Shown here: piece after piece, positions 24,115-36,800 of the stretch
Numbering within the stretch: the first letter of the stretch is position 1
How the letters are laid out: each line of letters begins with the position of its first letter
From: Symsagittifera roscoffensis
Taxonomy: Eukaryota > Xenacoelomorpha > Acoela > Convolutidae
DNA length: 64,000 nucleotides
NCBI RefSeq assembly: GCF_963678635.1
Contig: NC_087064.1
Location: 37,147,716-37,211,715 of the forward strand
Reading direction: 5' to 3'
The notes under the pieces: generated by a model
What the model was told of the DNA's origin: nothing
The model's input: the letters and a program-made list of their open reading frames with translations, nothing else
The model's database searches: none
Made by a program: the position numbers and the translations under genes

Positions 24115-25797
24115 TCATTCATCCAGTTCAACCAATTCCCAATTATGCGCCACGATCTTGTCTGTTCCCATCTGTCTAGCATTTTCATTCAGTGCCTTGA
24201 TTCTATTCATAGCTTCATCTACCCGCTGCTTCATTTCGGCTATTTTCTGTTTGTGCTCATTTCGTTTCTTATTAAAATCATACGAGAACTTGCGTTCTTC
24301 ACTGGTACCACTTCTTATCTCAGATGACATTTGATTCATATCAATTTTATGCTTGCTGGTAATTTCGCGTACATTTTCTCGCATTTTAGCGATCCGTTCC
24401 TTCATTTCCAGTAACTTTTGGTCATTTTCAGCCTGCTTCTCATTGACACGCTCTTGAAATGCTTTCAAATCCTGCTCAAATGAATAACTATCATTGCCTC
24501 GTCCCGTTTTAAAGGCTTCCAGCTTTTCGGTTGCGTTAAGCAGATGATTCTGTTGTGCTTTCTGCTTCACATCAAGGCGATCAGCCAATGCTTTTATCTG
24601 ACTCAGTCTAGTATTTGGACTATTTAGCTCCTCTAGTTCATCTGCATGAGCTCCATCCTGATTTTTGCAATAAGTGCCCAGTGGGTTGTTTCCTTCATTG
24701 CTGATTGAGTTGGCTTTAACATCAACTGTTGTCCTGGACAATGTGACTTTTTGCAAGTTTTCAACCGCTGCTCTGACCCTTTTCAAGCGTTCCTCAAACT
24801 CCTCGGACTTTTCTATCAAAATATCGTGACCCACGTTTCCTTGTTCAGTGTATCCGTCAAAAACTTGTACTTCATCAAAGTCTTGACTCGAGATAACTTG
24901 CGACCCACATGCATCCATATCGGAATTTTCTGGATCTTCATCACAGCTTAGGTTTCTTTTCTGACTCTGAGACGCAAGTGCCATTCCTCCAAAGCCTTCC
25001 CCGAGACTTCCAATGGAACACTGACTGTATTCACCTTGCACATACGCAGTGCACGCTGCTACTCGAGCCGTCATAATTTTCTCTACTTTTTCAACAGTGG
25101 CGCTCAAAAACTTCACAACGTCATCTTCAGATACGTTTTCACAATCATAGTCATTTTGAGACCCCGCATCCGAAACTGGACTCAAATTCATAAACTGACT
25201 TCTATTTTGATCGCCTGTTGCATTGTGAGAATCCATTATATCTTCTACCAAAATTTGATCTTTCGGGCGTATTTTGAACATATTGCCATCTATAGTATAC
25301 TTATACATTAATTTTTGGCACTGATAGTAGAATCCCCAGTCAATAGTTGATTCTTTGAAATAACAAATTACGTGGAAATTGTCAAACACTTCTTTTCTGA
25401 TCAAATCTGCAGCTCTCTTGACACCTTTCAGATCGTAACAGTCTTCAGTGTAAATAAAAACAAGCTGAGGACTTGAGAATTTCTGAAAATCGTCATTAGT
25501 TCGCTTCGCATAGCAGAAAACGCCATCCTCAACTTTTTGCTTGACTAATTCCCAAACTTGATTGGCTTTGCTATTTTCAGATACTTCATGATTCTCGTTA
25601 ACACACAACACCCACTTGCCAATTTTGGTATCGTCACTTTCTGAATAGTTAGGGGGAAGAGACCCCGCTTCGACCCAGCAAGATTTCAATTGATTAATTT
25701 TTTCGCTCACATCACTTGTTTGAGAGTTACCAGAAATGTCTGCTTCTTGTAGCGTGGAGGAGCTATCTTGACTAGAAACATCCGAGTTCATAATCAT
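24115..25797 (-). CDS. DUF1917/UPF0696-like protein with C-terminal coiled coil
   Basis: A single uninterrupted frame of 560 codons begins at ATG 25797; another ATG lies two codons later. Residues 1-35 are Ser-rich and disordered. Residues about 36-185 look globular: a LKSCWVEAG start, GKWVLCV, a QVWELVKQKVEDG helix, PQLVFIYTEDCYD, and VICYFKESTIDWG. In order and spacing this resembles the DUF1917 (UPF0696, human C11orf68 type) domain, which has an eIF4E-like fold; I judge this from memory of the family. Residues about 340-540 are heptad-rich Glu/Lys/Gln sequence, clearly coiled coil (RVNEKQAENDQKLLEMKERI-like), not typical of that family. The function is unknown. No introns are needed, which is compatible with a compact gene or a retrocopy. 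No downstream AATAAA is obvious. Confidence 0.7.
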   Translation of the reverse strand: MIMNSDVSSQDSSSTLQEADISGNSQTSDVSEKINQLKSCWVEAGSLPPNYSESDDTKIGKWVLCVNENHEVSENSKANQVWELVKQKVEDGVFCYAKRTNDDFQKFSSPQLVFIYTEDCYDLKGVKRAADLIRKEVFDNFHVICYFKESTIDWGFYYQCQKLMYKYTIDGNMFKIRPKDQILVEDIMDSHNATGDQNRSQFMNLSPVSDAGSQNDYDCENVSEDDVVKFLSATVEKVEKIMTARVAACTAYVQGEYSQCSIGSLGEGFGGMALASQSQKRNLSCDEDPENSDMDACGSQVISSQDFDEVQVFDGYTEQGNVGHDILIEKSEEFEERLKRVRAAVENLQKVTLSRTTVDVKANSISNEGNNPLGTYCKNQDGAHADELEELNSPNTRLSQIKALADRLDVKQKAQQNHLLNATEKLEAFKTGRGNDSYSFEQDLKAFQERVNEKQAENDQKLLEMKERIAKMRENVREITSKHKIDMNQMSSEIRSGTSEERKFSYDFNKKRNEHKQKIAEMKQRVDEAMNRIKALNENARQMGTDKIVAHNWELVELDE

Positions 25798-26410
25798 TGC
25801 TAATGTCTTGACTATCGAAAACTATGAGTTTAAGAGCGCTGAAAGAGCATCATACTCGTTAGTTATACATACTGTTTTTCAAAAGTGAATAGCAGTAGGA
25901 ACAAACCCTTTGATTTTTGATTTCAAAAAACTATTGTTGCATTCATTTGTTGAACTTTTACCTTGGCGTCTCATCAGTGTTCCAATATTGAAAAAACAAT
26001 CACATGCTCTGCCGTTTCATTCGTTTGTCTCAATGTGCCTGGAAAGTTATTGTGCGGAAAAGATTTTAAGAAAGTCATGTGCGTAAAGTGTGAGTTGAAT
26101 CAAAATCTATTAAGCTCTAATGAGGCGAACAATACTCGACAGGCCCCCGTTGAATAAAAAAAAATTGCAAAACTTTTTTGAATACTAAAACATTTTCCAA
26201 ACTAACTTTTATGTCTCTCACAAAAATTTAAAAAGATTTGTCTGTTATAAAATCGGTCCACAGAAGCAATTTCACTAAGATTCAACTTGCACTATATGAT
26301 TACTTCTCAAATGATATAATTCCCAAAAGGCACAAAAATTAAAAATTTCCCAAATGGCATAAATTTCATGCAAGTTGCATTAAAAAAAAGAAAAACTTTT
26401 TCGGGAACCA
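25798..26410. other. spacer upstream of the DUF1917-like gene
   Basis: The promoter of the minus-strand gene should lie in the first part of this stretch, but I see no distinct element. The plus-strand open frame at 25963-26157 (64 codons) shows no motif. Confidence 0.35.
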
Positions 26411-26432
26411 CATTACGAGGCCAAACTGTGCA
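26411..26432 (+). repeat. left terminal inverted repeat
   Basis: 22 bp, exact reverse complement of 27791-27812. The bases outside (26410 A against 27813 C) no longer pair, which sets the element boundary. Confidence 0.9.
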
Positions 26433-26591
26433 TTCTCTGCATTGTAAGCGGAATCCGCAACAGGCCAAAATCAGATTTGTCGCGGAATCCGCAACATTGC
26501 TACTTTTCTTTGATCTTCTATGCTGTTTTGGATTCCACAAACAAATACCTAAATCATCGTACCGCTCAAAATCGCTCGAAAAATAGGCGAA

Positions 26592-26760
26592 TTTGCGGAA
26601 TCCGCAACTGTATTTGCGGAATCCAGAACCGCTTGTGGAATCCAAAACAAATGATAAAACATTTGTATCGTTAAATTGAGCTGTTGCGGAATCCGCATTT
26701 GTAAGTGGAATCCGCAAATTGTAAGTGGAATCCGCAAATTGTAAGTGGAATCCGCCTTTT
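26592..26760 (+). repeat. left subterminal array of 20-bp unit
   Basis: Three back-to-back copies of GTAAGTGGAATCCGCAAATT lie at 26701-26760, the last one ending in CCTTTT. Looser GCGGAATCCGCAA copies are at about 26448, 26491, 26592 and 26683. The core GCGGAATCCGC is itself nearly palindromic. Confidence 0.85.
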
Positions 26761-26849
26761 GTTTGCGAATTCCTTTTACATATATTTATATGTGTAGTAG
26801 CCTTTCAAATTATATCTTTTAAACACATGATTTTATTTCACTAGAATAA

Positions 26850-26897
26850 AAATTTACTAGCATAGAAATTTACTAGCATAGAAATTTACTAGAATAG
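26850..26897 (+). repeat. 16-bp tandem repeat, three copies
   Basis: AAATTTACTAGCATAG occurs three times, the last as AAATTTACTAGAATAG. It lies inside the foldback element. Confidence 0.85.
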
Positions 26898-27410
26898 ATC
26901 AGTGTTTGGGATTAATGGAATTCCAATTACTGACCAGTATTTGGGATCGATGAAATCTCAAATACTGAACTAATTCGACGATTTGCTATGCGTTGGGTTT
27001 CTAATCACTCTCAACCTAATGTCTCCAAATAATGGATATATTTCATATTTATTCCACATTATTCCAGTTTTTGGGATTCCATGAAGCCCAATTAGTGACC
27101 AGTATTTGGGATCGATGGAATCCCAAATACTGAACTAATTCGACGATTTGCTATGCGTTGGGTTTCTAATCACTCTCAACCTAATGACTCCAAAAAATGG
27201 ATATATTCCATATTTATTCCACATTATTCCAGTTTTTGGGATTCCATCAATCCCAAAAACTAACCAGTATTTGGGATCGATGGAACCCCTAAAACTGACC
27301 TAATTTGTTGATATGCTGTGTGTTCCAAACACTCTCAACTCAATGACTCCACATATTGAAATTGTTCGGTGTTGTGTTTCTAAAATATTAAAAGATAACA
27401 TCCACCGATT
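26898..27410 (+). repeat. 165-bp tandem repeat, about three copies
   Basis: ACCAGTATTTGGGATCGATG recurs at 26933, 27098 and 27263, exactly 165 bp apart. The shared text includes AATTCGACGATTTGCTATGC and CACTCTCAACCTAATG. The third copy is more diverged. Each unit contains TTGGGAT...ATCCCAA inverted pairs. Confidence 0.85.
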
Positions 27411-27507
27411 TAGGTAACCAATGTTTTAAGACTTGTTCGTGGATTCCGCTGACAATAAGAATTCCAGTTCAGCTATTGTTCATATGCAAGTTCAGTATTG
27501 AACAAAA

Positions 27508-27600
27508 TTCGGAATCCACTTACAATTTGCGGAATCCACTTACATATGCGGATTCCTCTTACATTTTGCGGATTCCACTTACAGTTGCGGAATCCAGAAC
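27508..27600 (-). repeat. right subterminal array, inverted 20-bp unit
   Basis: ATTTTGCGGATTCCACTTAC at 27563-27582 is the reverse complement of the left-arm unit with one change. Neighbouring copies read TTTGCGGAATCCACTTAC, where the central GGATTCC is flipped to GGAATCC. Further copies lie at about 27675-27722. Confidence 0.75.
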
Positions 27601-27790
27601 AACTAGCTATATTTGCTTGTTGAGGAATCGGCAACAAAACAAATGTGCAGACAAAATTTACGTTACAGGTATATGTATGCGGAATCCACTGAAATTTTGT
27701 TTGTGGAATCCACTTACATTTTGGAACATATTTTAAGACTTGTCTCTGGAAACCAGGCATATACAGACACAAAAATGTGCTCCTATACAG

Positions 27791-27812
27791 TGCACAGTTT
27801 GGCCTCGTAATG
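27791..27812 (-). repeat. right terminal inverted repeat
   Basis: Exact reverse complement of 26411-26432. It ends 64 bp before the start of the 377-bp satellite array. Confidence 0.9.
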
Positions 27813-30800
27813 CAATTTTGAGTAACTAAAATTTGTCAAACTGTCAATTCAAAAATTTTTGAAATTTAGCTTGAAAGTTTTTTTTATCAAAAGCGAATAT
27901 CTTGCACGTGATGAACACCATTTCACAAAAGTATTTAAACTCAGCGATAACTTCTTTCAATTTAATTTTTGAATCATCTTCCTTTAATGAAATTAAACAA
28001 TGTAAACGTTAGCTCAAGCTATTTCACATTATTTGCTTTTCGATTTCGATATAAAAGCCTGCATTGAGTACGAGCGGTGGTTAGGGAAAACATTCACGCA
28101 CTGAATGCAGACTTTCGAACTCGATCAGCTGCTATTCATGTCATGAATCGTCAATCACGAGAAATTTCAATCACAACTTGGGAAAAATGAGTCGTGTATA
28201 AATGAAGAATAATCTGAAGTATTTTTTTCAAACGTGATGACTTGCACTGGATGACCACCATTTCACAAAACCATTCAAACTCAGCGATAACTTCTTTCAA
28301 TTTAATTTCTCAACCATATTCCTTTATTGAATTTACACAATGTAAACGTTAGCTCAAGCTATTTCACATTAATTGCTTTTCAACTTCGATATAAAAGCCT
28401 GCATTGAGTACGAGCGGTGGTTAGAAAAAACATTTACGAACTGAATGCAGACTTCCGAACTCGATCAGCTCCTACTCATGTCATAAGTCATCAACCACGA
28501 GAAATTTCAATAACAACTTGAGACAAGTGAGTCGAAAACAAGATCAAACTATGCTACTACCTCGCCCAAAATTTGTATAAATGAAGAATAATCGGAAGTA
28601 CTTTTTTCATACGCGATGACTTGCACGTGATGACCACCATTTCACAAAACTATTCAAACTCAGCGCGACAACTTCTTTGAATTTAATTTCTCAATCATAT
28701 TCCTTTATTGAATTTACACAATGTAAACGTTAGCTCAAGCTATTTCACATTAACTGCTTTTCGATTTCGATATAAAAACCTGCATTGAGTTGAAGCGGGG
28801 GTTAGAAAAAGCAATCACGCACTTAGTGCAGACTTTCCAAATCGATCAGCTGCTATTCATGTCATGAATCGTCAATCACGAGAATTTTCAATCACAACTT
28901 GAGACAAATGAGTCGAAAAAAAAAAGAAATTATGCTACTACCTGGCCCAAAATGTGTATAAAGAAGAATCTCAAGTACTTTTTATTACACGTGATGACTT
29001 GCACGTGATGACCACCATTTCACAAAACTATTCAAACTCAGCAAAAACTTCTTTCAAATTAAATTCTGAATCATCTTCCTTCATTGAAATTAAACAATGT
29101 AAACGTTAGCTCAAGCTATTTCACATTTGCTTTTCGATTTTCATTCAAAAGCCTGCATTGAGTACGAGCGGTAGTTGGAAAAAACATTCACGCACTGAAT
29201 GCAGACTTCCGAACTCGATCAGCTGCTATTCATGTCATGAATCGTCAATCACGAGAAATTTCAATAACAACTTGAGACAAGTGAGTCGAAAACAAGATCA
29301 AACTATGCTACTACCAAGCCCAAAATTTGTATAAATGAAGAATAACCTGAAGTAATTTTTCCTACGTGATGACTTGTACGTGATGACCACCATTTCACAA
29401 AACTATTCAAACTCAACGCGATAACTTCTTTGAATTTAATTTCTCAATCATATTCCTTTATTGAATTTACACATTGTAAACGTTAGCTCAAGCTATTTCA
29501 CATTATTTGCTTTTCGATTTCGATATAAAAGCCTGCATTGAGTACGAGCGGTAGTTAGAAAAAACATTCACGCACTGAATGCAGACTTCCTAACTCGATC
29601 AGCTGCTATTCATGTCATGAATCGTCAATCACGAGAAATTTCAATAACAACTTGAGACAAGTGAGTCGAAAACAAGATCAAACTATGCTACTACCTCGCC
29701 CAAAATTTGTATAAATGAAGAATAATCTGAAGTACTTTTTTCATACGCGATGACTTGCACGTGATGACCACCATTTCACAAAACTATTAAAACTCAGCGC
29801 GACAACTTTTTTCAATTTAATTTTTCAATCATCTTCCTTTATTGAAATCAAACAATGTAAAAGTTAGCAAGCTATTTCACATTAATTGCTTTTCGACTTC
29901 GATATAAAAGCCTGCATTGAGTACGAGCGGTGGTTAGAAAAAACATTTACGCACTGAATGCAGACTTTCGAACTCGATCAGCTGCTATTCATGTCATGAA
30001 TCGTCAATCACGAGAGATTTCAATCACAACTTGAGACAAATGAGTCCAAAACAAAATCAAACTATGCTACTACCTGGCCCAAAATGTGTATAAATTAAGA
30101 ATAATCTGAAACTTTTTTTTCACACGTGATGACTTGTACGTGATGACCACCATTTCACAAAACTATTCAAACCCAGCGATAACTTCTTTCAAATTAATTT
30201 CTGAATCATCTTCCTTCATTGAAATTAAACAATGTAAAAGTTAGCTCGAGCTATTTCACATTTGCTTTTCGATTTTCATTCAAAAGCCTGCATTGAGTAC
30301 GAGCGGTAGTTAGAAAAAACATTCACGCACTGAATGCAGACTTCCGAACTCGATCAGCTGCTATTCATGTCATGAATCGTCAATCACGAGAAATTTCCAT
30401 AACAACTTGAGACAAATGAGTCGAAAACAAAATCAAACTATGCTACTACCTGGCCCAAAATGTGTATAAATTAAGAATAATCTGAAGCATTTTTTTTCAC
30501 ACGTGATGACTTGTCCGTGATGACCACCATTTCAAAAAACTATTCAAACTCAGCGATAACTTCTTTCAATTTAATTTCTCAATCATATTCCTTTATTGAA
30601 TTTACACTATGTAAACGCTAGCTCAAGCTAATTCACATTATTTGCTTTTCGATTTCGATATAAAAGCCTTCATTGAGTACGAGCGGTAGTAAGAAAAAAC
30701 ATTCACGCACTGAATGCAGACTTCCGAACTCGATCAGCTGCTATTCATGTCATGAATCGTCAATCACGAGAAATTTCAATAACAACTTGAGACAAGTGAG

Positions 30801-33800
30801 TCGAAAACAAGATCAAACTATGCTACTACCTCGCCCAAAATTTGTATAAATGAAGAATAATCTGAAGTTTTTTTTCATACGCGATGACTTGCACGTGATG
30901 ACCACCATTTCACAAAACTATTCAAACTCAGCGATAACTTCTTTCAATTTAATTTCTCAATCATATTCCTTTATTGAATTTACACAATGTAAACGTTAGC
31001 TCAAGCTATTTCACATTAACTGCTTTTCGATTTCGATATAAAAACCTGCATTGAGTTAAAGCGGGGGTTAGAAAAAGCATTCACGCACTGAACGCAGACT
31101 TTCCAACTCAATCAGCTGCTATTCATGTCATGAATCGTCAATCACGAAAATTTCCAATCACAACTTGAGACAAATGAGTCGAAAAAAAAACAAATTATGC
31201 TACTACCTGGCCCAAAATGTGTATAAAGAAGAATCTTAAGTACTTTTTATTACACGTGATGACTTGCACGTGATGACGCCCATTTCACACAACTATTCAA
31301 ACTCAACTAACTTTTTTCAATTTAATTTTTCAATCATCTTCCTTTATTGAAATTAAACAATGTAAAAGTTAGCAAGCTATTTCACATTAATTGCTTTTCG
31401 ACTTCGATATAAAAGCCTGCATTGAGTACGGGCGGTGGTTAGAAAAAACATTTACGCACTGAATGCAGACTTTCGAACTCGATCAGCTGCTATTCATGTC
31501 ATGAATCGTCAATCACGAGAGATTTCAATCACAACTTGAGACAAATGAGTCGAAAACAAAATCAAACTATGCTACTACCTGGCCCAAAATGTGTATAAAT
31601 TAAGAATAATCTGAAGCATTTTTTTTTCACACGTGATGACTTGTACGTGATGACCACCATTCCACAAAACCATTCAAAATCAGTGATAACTTCTTTCAAT
31701 TTATTTTCTCAATCATATTCCTTTATTGAATTTACACAATTTAAACGTTAGCTCAAGCTATTTCACATTATTTGCTTTTCGATTTCGATATAAAAGCCTG
31801 CATTGAGTACGAGCGGTGGTTAGGGAAAACATTCACGCACTGAATGCAGACTTTCGAACTCGATCAGCTGCTATTCATGGCATGAATCGTCAATCACGAG
31901 AAATTTCAATAACAACTTGAGACAAATGAGTCGAAAACAAAACCAAATTATGCTACCACCTCGCCCAAAATGTGTATAAACGAAGAATAATCTGAAGTAT
32001 TTTTTTCACACGTGATGACTTGCACTAGATGACCAGCATTTCACAAAACTATTCAAACTCAGCGATAACTTCTTTCAATTTAATTTCTCAATCATATTCC
32101 TTTATTGAATTTACACAATGTAAACGTTAGCTCAAGCTAATTCACATTAATTGCTTTTCGATTTCGATAAAAAAAGCCTGCATTGAGTACGAGCGGTAGT
32201 TAGAAAAAACATTCACGCACTGAATGCAGACTTCCGAACTCGATCAGCTGCTATTCATGTCATGAATCGTCAATCACGAGAAATTTCAATAACAACTTGA
32301 GACAAATGAGTCGAATACAAAATCAAACTATGCTACTAACTGGCCCAAAATGTGTATAAATTAAGAATAATCTGAAGCATTTTTTTTCCCACGTGATGAC
32401 TTGTACGTGATGACCACCATTCCACAAAACCATTCAAACTCAGTGATAACTTCTTTCAATTTATTTTCTCAATCATATTCTTTTATTGAATTTACACAAT
32501 TTAAACGTTAGCTCAAGCTATTTCACATTATTTGCTTTTCGATTTTGATATAAAAGCCTGCATTGAGTACGAGCGGTGGTTAGGGAAAACATTCACGCAC
32601 TGAATGCAGACTTTCGAACTCGATCAGCTGCTATTCATGTCATGAATCGTCAATCACGAGAAATTTCAATAACAACTTGAGACAAATGAGTCGAAAACAA
32701 AACCAAATTATGCTACCACCAAGCCCAAAATTTGTATAAATGAAGAATAATCTGAAGTATTTTTTTCATACGTGATGACTTGCACGTGATGACCACCATT
32801 TCACAAAAATATTCAAACTCAGCGCGATAATTTCTTTGAATTTAATTTCTTAATCATATTCCTTTATTGAATTTACACAATGTAAACGTTAGCTCAAGCT
32901 ATTTCACATTATTTGCTTTTCGATTTCGATATAAAATCCTGCATTGAGTACGAGCGGTAGTTAGAAAAAACATTCACGCACTGAATGCAGACTTCCGAAC
33001 TCGATCAGCTGCTATTCATGTCATGAATCGTCAATCACGAGAAATTTCAATAACAACTTGAGACAAATGAGTCGAATACAAAATCAAACTATGCTACTAA
33101 CTGGCCCAAAATGTGTATAAATTAAGAATAATCTGAAGCATTTTTTTTCACACGTGATGACTTGTACGTGATGACCACCATTCCATAAAACCATTCAAAC
33201 TCAGTGATAACTTCTTTCAATTTATTTTCTCAATCATATTCTTTTATTGAATTTACACAATTTAAACGTTAGCTCAAGCTATTTCACATTATTTGCTTTT
33301 CGATTTTGATATAAAAGCCTGCATTGAGTACGAGCGGTGGTTAGGGAAAACATTCACGCACTGAATGCAGACTTTCGAACTCGATCAGCTGCTATTCATG
33401 TCATGAATCGTCAATCACGAGAAATTTCAATAACAACTTGAGACAAATGAGTCGAAAACAAAACCAAATTATGCTACCACCTCGCCCAAAATGTGTATAA
33501 ACGAAGAATAATCTGAAGTATTTTTTTCACACGTGATGACTTGCACTAGATGACCAGCATTTCACAAAACTATTCAAACTCAGCGATAACTTCTTTCAAT
33601 TTAATTTCTCAATCATATTCCTTTATTGAATTTACACAATGTAAACGTTAGCTCAAGCTAATTCACATTAATTGCTTTTCGATTTCGATAAAAAAAGCCT
33701 GCATTGAGTACGAGCGGTAGTTAAAGAAAACATTCACGCACTGAATGCAGACTTCCGAACTCGATCAGCTGCTATTCATGTCATGAATCGTCAATCACGA

Positions 33801-36800
33801 GAAATTTCAATAACAACTTGAGACAAATGAGTCGAAAACAAAACCAAATTATGCTACCACCTCGCCCAAATTGTGTATAAACGAAGAATAATCTGAAGTA
33901 TTTTTTTCACACGTGATGACTTGCACTAGATGACCAGCATTTCACAAAACTATTCAAACTCAGCGATAACTTCTTTCAATTTAATTTCTCAATCATATTC
34001 CTTTAATGAATTTACACAATGTAAACGTTAGCTCAAGCTATTTCACATTAACTGCTTTTCGATATAAAAACCTGCATTGAGTTGAAGCGGGGGTTAGAAA
34101 AAGCATTCACGCACTGAATGCAGACTTTCCAACTCGATCAGCTGCTATTCATGTCATGAATCGTCAATCAGGAGAATTTTCAATCACAACTTGAGACAAA
34201 TGAGTAAAAAAAAACAAATTATGCTACTACCTGGCCCAAAATGTGTATAAAGAAGAATCTTAAGTACTTTTTATTACACGTGATGACTTGCACGTGATGA
34301 CGCCCATTTCACACAACTATTCAAACTCAACTATAACTTTTTTCAATTTAATTTTTCAATCATCTTCCTTTATTGAAATTAAACAATGTAAAAGTTAGCA
34401 AGCTATTTCACATTAATTGCTTTTCGACTTCGATATAAAAGCCTGCATTGAGTACGGGCGGTGGTTAGAAAAAACATTTACGCACTGAATGCAGACTTTC
34501 GAACTCGATCAGCTGCTATTCATGTCATGAATCGTCAATCATGAGAGATTTCAATCACAACTTGAGACAAATGAGTCGAAAACAAAATCAAACTATGCTA
34601 CTACCTGGCCCAAAATGTGTATAAATTAAGAATAACCTGAAGCATTTTTTTTCACACGTGATTACTTGTACGTGATGACCACCATTCCACAAAACCATTC
34701 AAACTCAGTGATAACTTCTTTCAATTTATTTTCTCAATCATATTCCTTTATTGAATTTACACAATTTAAACGTTAGCTCAAGCTATTTCACATTATTTGC
34801 TTTTCGATTTCGATATAAAAGCCTGCATTGAGTACGAGCGTTGGTTAGGGAAAACATTCACGCACTGAATGCAGACTTTCGAACTCGATCAGCTGCTATT
34901 CATGTCATGAATCGTCAATCACGAGAAATTTCAATAACAACTTGAGACAAATGAGTCGAAAACAAAACCAAATTATGCTACCACCTCGCCCAAAATGTGT
35001 ATAAACGAAGAATAATATGAAGTATTTTTTTCACACGTGATGACTTGCACTAGATGACCAGCATTTCACAAAACTATTCAAACTCAGCGATAACTTCTTT
35101 CAATTTAATTTCTCAATCATATTCCTTTATTGAATTTACACAATGTAAACGTTAGCTCAAGCTAATTCACATTAATTGCTTTTCGATTTCGATAAAAAAA
35201 AAAGCCTGCATTGAGTACGAGCGGTAGTTAGAAAAAACATTCACGCACTGAATGCAGACTTCCGAACTCGATCAGCTGCTATTCATGTCATGAATCGTCA
35301 ATCACGAGAAATTTCAATAACAACTTGAGACAAGTGAGTCGAAAACAAGATCAAACTATGCTACTAGCTCGCCCAAAATTTGTACAAATGAAGAATAATC
35401 TGAAGTATTTTTTTCATACGTGATGACTTGCACGTGATGACCACCATTTCACAAAACTATTCAAACTCAGCGCGATAACTTCTTTGAATTTAATTTCTCA
35501 ATCATATTCCTTTATTGAATTTACACATTGTAAACGTTAGCTCAAGCTATTTCACATCATTTGCTTTTCGATTTCGATATAAAAGCCTGCATTGAGTACG
35601 AGCGGTACTTAGAAAAAACATTCACGCACTGAATGCAGACTTCCGAACTCGATCAGCTGCTATTCATGTCATGAATCGTCAATCACGAGAAATTTCAATA
35701 ACAGATTGAGACAAGTGAGTCGAAAACAAGATCAAACTATGCTACTAGCTCGCCCAAAATGTGTATAAACGAAGAATAATATGAAGTATTTTTTTCACAC
35801 GTGATGACTTGCACTAGATGACCAGCATTTCACAAAACTATTCAAACTCAGCGATAACTTCTTTCAATTTAATTTCTCAATCATATTCCTTTATTGAATT
35901 TACACAATGTAAACGTTAGCTCAAGCTAATTCACATTAATTGCTTTTCGATTTCGATTAAAAAAAAGCCTGCATTGAGTACGAGCGGTAGTTAGAAAAAA
36001 CATTCACGCACTGAATGCAGACTTCCGAACTCGATCAGCTGCTATTCATGTCATGAATCGTCAATCACGAGAAATTTCAATAACAACTTGAGACAAGTGA
36101 GTCGAAAACAAGATCAAACTATGCTACTAGCTCGCCCAAAATTTGTACAAATGAAGAATAATCTGAAGTATTTTTTTCATACGTGATGACTTGCACGTGA
36201 TGACCACCATTTCACAAAACTATTCAAACTCAGCGCGATAACTTCTTTGAATTTAATTTCTCAATCATATTCCTTTATTGAATTTACACATTGTAAACGT
36301 TAGCTCAAGCTATTTCACATCATTTGCTTTTCGATTTCGATATAAAAGCCTGCATTGAGTACGAGCGGTACTTAGAAAAAACATTCACCCACTGAATGCA
36401 GACTTCCGAACTCGATCAGCTGCTATTCATGTCATGAATCGTCAATCACGAGAAATTTCAATAACAGATTGAGACAAGTGAGTCGAAAACAAGATCAAAC
36501 TATGCTACTAGCTCGCCCAAAATTTGTACAAATGAAGAATAATCTGAAGTATTTTTTTCATACGTGATGACTTGCACGTGATGACCACCATTTCACAAAA
36601 CTATTCAAACTCAGCGCGATAACTTCTTTGAATTTAATTTCTCAATCATATTCCTTTATTGAATTTACACATTGTAAACGTTAGCTCAAGCTATTTCACA
36701 TTATTTGCTTTTCGATTTCGATATAAAAGCCTGCATTGAGTACGAGCGGTACTTAGAAAAAACATTCACGCACTGAATGCAGACTTCCGAACTCGATCAG

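Larger units (their letters stand above)
26411..27812. mobile_element. foldback-type element with perfect 22-bp terminal inverted repeats
   Basis: The left terminus starts CATTACGAGGCCAAACTGTG (26411) and the right terminus (27791-27812) is its exact reverse complement over 22 bp. Between them the subterminal zones carry multiple copies of a GTAAGTGGAATCCGCAAATT unit, direct on the left and mostly inverted on the right. The middle holds a 16-bp and a 165-bp tandem array. There is no credible transposase frame, so the element is non-autonomous. The flanks share only CA (left ...AACCA, right CAATT...), so no clear target duplication is visible. The structure resembles foldback elements of insects and echinoderms; any relation by descent is unknown. 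Confidence 0.8.

Noticed and set aside
26411-27812. A Tc1/mariner-type insertion based on the inverted termini
   Set aside because: The flanks do not show a TA duplication and no transposase is encoded; the array-filled inverted arms fit a foldback element better.
27876-28100. CRISPR-like direct repeats
   Set aside because: Units are about 377 bp and wholly repeated, without unique spacers, in an animal-like genome.
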